A stretch of DNA of 64,000 bases, taken from NCBI GenBank assembly GCA_019448385.1, contig JAGTXO010000032.1:124001-188000 (forward strand), read 5' to 3'. Source of the DNA: Diacronema lutheri. Taxonomy: Eukaryota > Haptophyta > Pavlovophyceae > Pavlovales > Pavlovaceae. Below the pieces are notes generated by a model. It did not search any database and was not told the DNA's origin. It was given only the letters and a program-made list of their open reading frames with translations. The stretch's first letter is position 1. Every line of letters starts with the position of its first letter. Positions 58,458 to 64,000 of the stretch are shown piece by piece. The position numbers were made by a program, and so were the translations under genes.

Positions 58458-61400
58458 ATGGACCGGTACCGCCGCGAGCGCGTGATCGGCAAGGGCGCCT
58501 TTGGTTCGGCGCTCCTCGTCTCCGACCGCCACTCGGGCGCCAAGCTCGTGATAAAGCAGGTCGACGTCTCCAAGATGGGCGCTAAGGAGCGCGACGACGC
58601 GAAGAAGGAGGTGAAGCTGCTCGGCTCGTTCAAGCACCCCAACATCGTCCGCTACCGCGAGTCCTTCATCGACCAGGGCATGCTGTGCATCGTGATGGAC
58701 TATGCGGACGGCGGCGACTTGCATCGGCTGCTGCAGGAGCAGCGCGGCGCCTTCCTCGCGCAGGAGCGCGTGCTCGACCTGTTCGTGCAGATCTGCCTTG
58801 CGCTCAAGCACATCCACGACCGCAAAGTCCTGCACCGCGACATCAAGTCGCAGAACATCTTTCTCACCTCCAACCGCCGCATCGTCAAGCTCGGCGACTT
58901 TGGGATCGCGCGCGTCCTCACAAACACGCGCGAGCTCGCGCGTGAGCGCCGCGCCGCCGCGCCGCGCCGCGCCGCGCCGTGCGCGCTGCGCGCCGCACAC
59001 ACGCCTCCTTACCCGCCGCTCGCGCCGCCTTTGCGCGCGTAGGCACGGCGTGCGGCACGCCCTACTACATGTCACCAGAGATCTGCGACGGTAAGCCGTA
59101 TAACGACAAATCGGACGTGTGGTCGCTCGGCTGCCTGCTGTACGAGATGCTCACGCTGCGCTGCCCCTTCGACGCGCGCGACATGCGTGGCCTCGTCATC
59201 AAGATCCTGCGCGGCCACTTCCCGCCGCTTCCGCCCACCTATTCAAAACCGGTCCACGATCTCGTCAACAGCCTCCTTCGCCGCTCGCCCACTGACCGCC
59301 CGTCCGTGAACGAAATCCTGCGCATGCCGCTGCTCCGCGCGCGCATCGACTCGTTCCTCTCGCAGGAGGTCAAGGTGGACGAGTTCTCGCACACCGTCCT
59401 CCATCGCAACCCGTCGCACAACAAGGCCGCGCTGCCGCCCTCGGAGCTCGGCGGCGGCGGCGGCAGCAGCGGCGGCATTGGCGGCGGCGCTGGCGGCGGC
59501 GCCGGCCGGCCGAGCAGCGGCGGTGGCGGCGGCGGCGGCGGTGGCCACGTATTCGCCGCGCGCTCACCGCTTGGCATTGGCGGCGCGGGCTACGGCTGCG
59601 CGGGCGTGAACGGCGTGGCGCCACCAGCCGCTCCGCCCGACCTGCGCGAGCGGTACGCGGCGCAGAAGCGCGCGCGCGACGAGGCGGAGCGGCTTGCCGC
59701 GGAGCGGCGCGCGGAGGCGGCGCGCGTCGTCGCCGCCGAAGCCGAGGCGCGCCGCGCGCGCGCAGCCGCCGCCGCGCAGCTCGCGATGGACGAGGCGGAC
59801 AAACGGGAGCGCGCGCGCATCGTGGAGCGAGGCCACGCTGACCGCGCAGCCGCGGCCGCGCGCGAGTTGGCGGAGCGGCGCGCGCGCGCGCGCGAGGCGG
59901 AGGTGGCCGCCCGAGCACGCGCGCGCGCTGAGGAGAGCGCGCGGCAACTCGCCGCCGCACGCGCGGCGGCGGCGGCGGCGGCTGCCGTCGTGGCGGCGGA
60001 CGGCGGCGGCGGCGGCGGCGGCGGTGGGGGTGGCGGCGGGGACGGGGGCACGCCGCGCGGTGGCGGCTTCGACGCAGGCGGCGGCGTCGTGTACGTCGCG
60101 CACCGCGCGCCACCGCCTTCCGCGCCGCCGCCTGCGTCAGTCGCGATGTCGGCCGCCGCCGCCGCCGCCGCCGCTGCCGCCGGCGCGGACGGCGGTGGCG
60201 TGGCGGCGGCGCTGGGCGCTGCAGCGCCGGCGCGTGCGCGCGCCGGCGGCGGCGCGGACGGCGGCGGCGGCGCGCCTGGCTTCGCCGCGCGGCTGGCGGA
60301 CATGGAGGCGCAGCGCGCCGCGCTGCTGCTCCGGCGCGAGGCGCTCGCCCGCCGCCGGCAGGAGGAGGAGGCGCGAGCGCACGCTGAGCGCGAGGCGCGA
60401 CGCGCGGCGTACCGCGCGCGGCTCGGCGGCGGCGGCGGCGACGCGCTCGCCGCGGGCGCGGCGCGCGGCTTTGGCGGCGGTGGCGGCGTCGGTTCGGCGG
60501 AGGCGGAGGCGGCGGCGGCGGCCTACGAGCTGCGCGCGCGCGAGTGGCACGAGCGGCAGGAGGCTGCTGCGCGTAACCGTCGGCGCGGCGCCGACCCCAT
60601 CGTTGCTGACGATGGCGGCGACGGCGACGCGGGCGGTGATGGCGGCGGCGGTGGCGGCGGCGCTGGCGGCGGTGGCGGCGGTGGTGGCGGCGGTGGTGGC
60701 AAGGCGACGCCGAGCCGGCAGCAGCGGCAAGCCGCCGCCAACATCGCTGCCGGCGGCGCGGGCGCGGGTGCGGGCGGCGTCGGCGGCACGCGCCAGTTTG
60801 GAGGCGAAGGCAGCGGCGGCGGCGGTGGTGCCGCCGCTGCCGCTGACGGCAGCGACGGCTATGTCGGCGGCGGCGGCGGCGGCGGTGGCGGTGGCGGTGG
60901 CGGTGGCGGTGGCGGTGGCGGTGATCTGCCGAGCGCGATGGGCGGCGATCTCGCAGAGCGCCGTCGAATCTGGGAGGAGAATAGGCTTGCCGTGCAGCGC
61001 AACCGGATGCGTGTCGCAGCCTCCGAGGCGTCTGCCGAGTCCAACGAGGGTGCGCCTGACGTGCCGGGCTGCGCCGGCGCGCCGCTCGCGCCCGGCCGGC
61101 CGCCGGCCGCCGCTGCAGCCGACGGCGGACAGGGCGGCGACGGCGGACCGAACGCCGGGGAGGACGCCGATGGTGACGGCCTTACGCCCGCACAGCTCGC
61201 CGCGCGCCGCCGGCAGGAGCGGCGGGAGCGGGAGGAGGCAGCGTACCGCGCGCAGGCCGATCGAATCCGTCGCGACAACTTTGCGGCCAAGCAGCGGGCG
61301 GCCGCGCGCATGCATGGTGAATATCACGACGACCTCACTGCCGCCGATGCGGTCGCCGGCGCCGCGGATGTCCGCCTGACAGGCCCGGACAGGCCCGGAC

Positions 61401-63434
61401 CACCCGAGTGCGCGGGCGCAGGCGCGGGCGCGCCGCCTCCGCACACGCGCCCGCCCGCCGGGCCGTCCGCACGCGCCAACGCAGCCGTTAACGCAACCGT
61501 TAACGCAGCCGTTAAGGCAACCGTTGGCGCAGCCGGCGCGCCGCCGCTTGGCCTCGCGCACGCGCGCGCGCCGTCGCCGTCGGCCGGCTCGGCGCGCGGC
61601 ACGCCCGCCGGCACGCCGCGTTCGTCTCGCGCGCTGCTTGCGCGGCAGGGCTCGGCGGGCTCGGCGGTCGACTATGCCGAGATCGACGCACGCGCCGCCG
61701 CGGCCCTCGAGAAGCTCAAGTTGATGGGCGCGCTCCAGCGCGCGGCGGCGGACGCGGCGGCGGATGTGGCGGGTGGAAGCGCGGGCGGCGGCGCGGGCGG
61801 CGCGGGCGCGCCGCTCGTCCCGTCCGAGCTCGTGCGCGGCGGCGTGGCGCAGCCGGCGGCGCGGCCGCAGCCGCAGCCGCAGCCGCAGCCGCAGCCGCAG
61901 CCGCAGCAGCAGCAGGCGCTTCCGCCGTCCATTGCTCAGCGCATAGAGCAACGCCAGCTCGAGCTCGCCGCGCAGCGCGCCGAGCGCGCCGGACGCGGCG
62001 GCGACGGCGGCGCCGGCGTGGCGCGCGCGCGTGCGCGCTGGGATGCCGCGCCCGGCGTGGCGGACGCTGTTGCGGAGCGGCTGCGCGGCGCGGGCGCGGA
62101 GGCTCCCACGGCGTACGCGCTCGCGCCGCCCAACACGACGGCGGCCGCCGCGATCGGCGTGTCCGCTGCGCGCGCGCGCGCGCCGCGCGCGGCCAACACC
62201 GCGGCCAACAACGCGGCCAAGGGCGATGACGCGCACGTGCAACTCGCGCGCGCCGAGCCGACGGCGGTGGGTACGAAGCCCTTCACTGACGCAACGCTTG
62301 GCGTGCCGCTCGTTGACTGGGCAGCCAAAGCGCTCGCCGCCGCGGCCAATGCAGACGCAGGCGCGCACGATGGCGGCGGCGGCGGCGGCGGCTGCGGCGG
62401 TGTGCGCGCCCGCGCCGCTCGTGGCGTCGGCGCGGGCGGCGCGGGCGGCGCCGACGGCGAGCAGGACGATGGCCAGAGCCCCGAAGATCGCGAGAGGCGC
62501 CGTGGCGGGGAGGGCGGCACCGACGGTTCCGATGATTCGAACGATGACGACGTGCGCTCGCGCGCCACAGCCTTCGCGCCGCGTGCGGTGCCGCGCGTCC
62601 GCCCCCTCTCTCACGCCCTTGGCCCCGCCCCACCCCACGCCACCCTCCTCCCCGTGCCCGGCCACCGCCGCGCAGCCGTCCGCGTCCGCCCTGCGCGCGA
62701 TCGCCGAGGAGCAGAACTTCCACGACATGCTCGAGACGATGCTTAACCTCTCGCTCGAGCTCGAGGCGTCGCAGGACGGGCACACGGACGACGGCGCGGA
62801 CGCGGACGACGCCGACGCGGACGCGCACGCGCACGATGCCAGCGGCGGGCGTGGAGACGACGAAGGGGGCAAGGAGCGCGGCGCGCGAGGCGGTGGCGGC
62901 GCGCGCGCGCGCGACGGCGCGTCGGACGGGCGGCTCGCCGAGCCGATGCGCGGAGCCGCCACGCCCGCGGTCGGCAGCGAGGCGTTCGTGCAGAACATTG
63001 CGCGTTTGCGCGTGCATCTCACTGCACAGCTCGGCCACGAGCGCTTCAACGCCGCATATCAGAGGTGCGTGCGCGCGCGCGCGTGCGCGCGCGCCGGTCC
63101 TGGCGCCACGCGGCGCAGACGCGCGCGCGCCGAGCGACGCGGCCGCGAGGGCGCACGGCCGCGCGGCCACGCGGCGGATGGCCGGGGCTGCGCGGCTCGC
63201 GCGAGCGAGCGAGCCGCCGTTTGGCATCTTCCCGCCCACCGCCCCTCCGCGCCTTGCCCCGCTTCGCGCAGGCTGCTCGCCGTCGCCGAGGAGGAGGACG
63301 ACGACAAGCTCGCGCGCGACGTGAACCGGCTGCTGGGCGAGGAGCATATGGACGCGCTCGGCGACATCCTCCACTTGATCGACTGCGAGGAGCAGCGCGA
63401 GCTGCACGCGGGGCTAGGACGGCGCGGACGGTAG
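58458..63434 (+). CDS. NEK-family (NIMA-related) protein kinase with long low-complexity tail
   Basis: Exons 58458-58941, 59043-62551, 62676-63064 and 63272-63434 join cleanly (phases 1, 0, 2) to 1,514 residues. The kinase domain is at the N-terminus: YRRERVIGKGAFGSALLVSD (Gly loop), LVIKQVDVSK (Lys), KVLHRDIKSQNIFLTSNRR (HRD), KLGDFGIARVLTNTRELAR, then TACGTPYYMSPEICDGKPYN and DRPSVNEILRMPLLRARI, all typical of NEK1/3/5-like kinases that act at basal bodies, cilia and in the cell cycle. An Ala/Arg/Glu helical region and many poly-Gly, QP and Ala repeats follow. The C-terminus (HLTAQLGHERFNAAYQRLLA; GEEHMDALGDILHLIDCEEQ) matches the conserved end of NEK1-type proteins. Poly-Gly encoding is frequent, so length may vary between strains. 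Confidence 0.9.
61486..61533 (+). repeat. 12-bp degenerate tandem repeat within the NEK tail
   Basis: Units of AACGCARCCGTT occur four times and encode Asn-Ala-Ala-Val/Asn-Ala-Thr-Val. At 61866-61905, (CAGCCG)n encodes Gln-Pro repeats followed by poly-Gln. Both are in frame. Confidence 0.7.
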
Positions 63435-63498
63435 CCATCACGCGCGCGGAGGTGCCTTCAACGCCGTCGTGACGGAGTCAGCGGCGCTAGTACCGGTC

Positions 63499-63837
63499 TC
63501 AGCCACCCGTCACGACGGCGTAGAAGGCGGCCGAGGCGAGCATCAGGGCGACGAGCACGCCTGCCGCGTATGGCAGCAGGTATGCCGCGAGGCTGGTGGG
63601 GCCAGAGGGCGGGCTGCCGCTGGGCGTCAGCGCGTCGCGCGCGCGGTCCTCGCCGGGCCCGTCGCGCCCTCGTCCGGCGTCGTCGGCAGAAGCGCGGCAT
63701 CGACGGTACGCGTGCGCGGGCGGTGCGCAACGGGTCGGCTGCCACAGCTGCGCGGCCGGCGCCCTCAGCACGAACGCGTGCGACGGCAGGGCGAGAAGGA
63801 CGACGCACATCGCCTCTCGTAGCGCGGCCGCCGCCAT
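63499..63837 (-). CDS. Small plastid-targeted single-span membrane protein
   Basis: 112 residues from ATG 63837. The N-terminus MAAAALREAMCVVLLALPSH is a signal peptide, and the mature part begins AFVLRAPAAQLWQPTRC. Phe directly after the cleavage site, then basic and hydroxylated residues, is the bipartite ASAFAP-type leader that imports proteins into secondary red plastids. The C-terminus has one membrane helix (LLPYAAGVLVALMLASAAFY). The region between is polar (DDAGRGRDGPGEDRARD). No family recognised; small thylakoid or envelope subunits look like this. The start is 32 bp from that of the aldo-keto reductase (divergent). Confidence 0.65.
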   Translation of the reverse strand: MAAAALREAMCVVLLALPSHAFVLRAPAAQLWQPTRCAPPAHAYRRCRASADDAGRGRDGPGEDRARDALTPSGSPPSGPTSLAAYLLPYAAGVLVALMLASAAFYAVVTGG

Positions 63838-63869
63838 CGCTCGTCTCCCGACGTGCGGACGCCGAAATA

Positions 63870-64000
63870 ATGACGCTCCCAGCCTGCGCGCAGCTGCCCG
63901 GCATGCCGATGGTCGGCCTGGGCGTGTGGAAGGCGCCGTCCGACGTGACCGCGCAGGTCGTCTATGACGCCGTCAAGCTCGGCTACCGTCATCTCGACTG
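63870..64000 (+). CDS. Aldo-keto reductase, N-terminal part (cut by window end)
   Basis: 43 residues from ATG 63870: the first segment LPGMPMVGLGVWKAP and the strand-helix VVYDAVKLGYRHLD are the N-terminal signature of aldo-keto reductases. The Asp at the end (GYRHLD) is the conserved catalytic-tetrad Asp region. These enzymes reduce aldehydes and sugars with NADPH in a TIM barrel. The remainder lies beyond the window. Confidence 0.85.
   Translation, partial: MTLPACAQLPGMPMVGLGVWKAPSDVTAQVVYDAVKLGYRHLD

Noticed and set aside
1-64000. tRNA and rRNA genes
   Set aside because: No cloverleaf with a GGTTCGAATCC-type arm and no conserved rRNA stretch was noticed on either strand by eye; short or degenerate ones could be missed without a covariance search.

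Overview
This window looks like nuclear DNA of a photosynthetic eukaryote with very high G+C. Genes are split by spliceosomal introns (mostly GTGCG/GTACG donors and CGCAG acceptors), host genes are eukaryotic (HIRA, SF3A2, NEK kinase, PIP kinase), and one small protein at 63.8 kb carries a signal peptide followed by Phe, the bipartite plastid-import pattern of secondary red plastids. A haptophyte-like alga, possibly of the Pavlova/Diacronema group, is my inference; no sequence search was run. Long poly-C/poly-G runs sit in introns and between genes.

Region 1 (1-12.0 kb) holds ordinary host genes: the 3' end of a sterol 4-alpha-carboxylate 3-dehydrogenase (NSDHL/ERG26), a large hydroxyproline-rich (extensin/pherophorin-like) membrane protein, the histone chaperone HIRA, a HET/TIR-like multi-pass membrane protein and a mitochondrial cytochrome b561.

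Region 2 (12.0-24.8 kb) is a graveyard of gene and element fragments: a thiamine-phosphate synthase piece ending in poly-G, an FkbM methyltransferase split by an in-frame stop, a 1.7 kb element with terminal inverted repeats and TA flanks, arrays of a palindrome (GCGCCGAAAAGTGCGC), a decayed rearranged copy of part of the large element further on, zinc-knuckle debris, a PD-(D/E)XK mobile-element nuclease, one apparently intact host membrane-protein gene (20.7-22.4 kb), and a 322-bp MITE.

Region 3 (24.9-43.6 kb) is the most unusual part. A decayed Pif1-type helicase is followed by one very large gene, reconstructed here as four exons (28154-43617, about 5,030 residues). It joins, in order, a ubiquitin-specific protease, EQR and Ala/Pro repeats, an adenain/Ulp1-like cysteine protease, a probable inactive copy of it, a YqaJ-type exonuclease, a chromodomain and a complete Fanzor (eukaryotic TnpB-like RNA-guided nuclease) with all three RuvC acidic residues. 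Three introns, each phase 0, link the pieces. A decayed partial copy lies at 16.4-18.5 kb.

Region 4 (44.0-64 kb) returns to compact host genes, often as divergent pairs whose start codons are less than 200 bp apart: an amino-acid transporter (SLC38/AAAP), SF3A2, a GT29 sialyltransferase-like protein, a coiled-coil protein, an MsrA-like protein lacking the catalytic Cys, a GT4 glycosyltransferase, lipoyl(octanoyl) transferase, a saccharopine-dehydrogenase (LYS1)-like protein, a second HET/TIR-like membrane protein, a double-AP2 protein, a PIP kinase, a NEK kinase, a small plastid-targeted protein and the start of an aldo-keto reductase.
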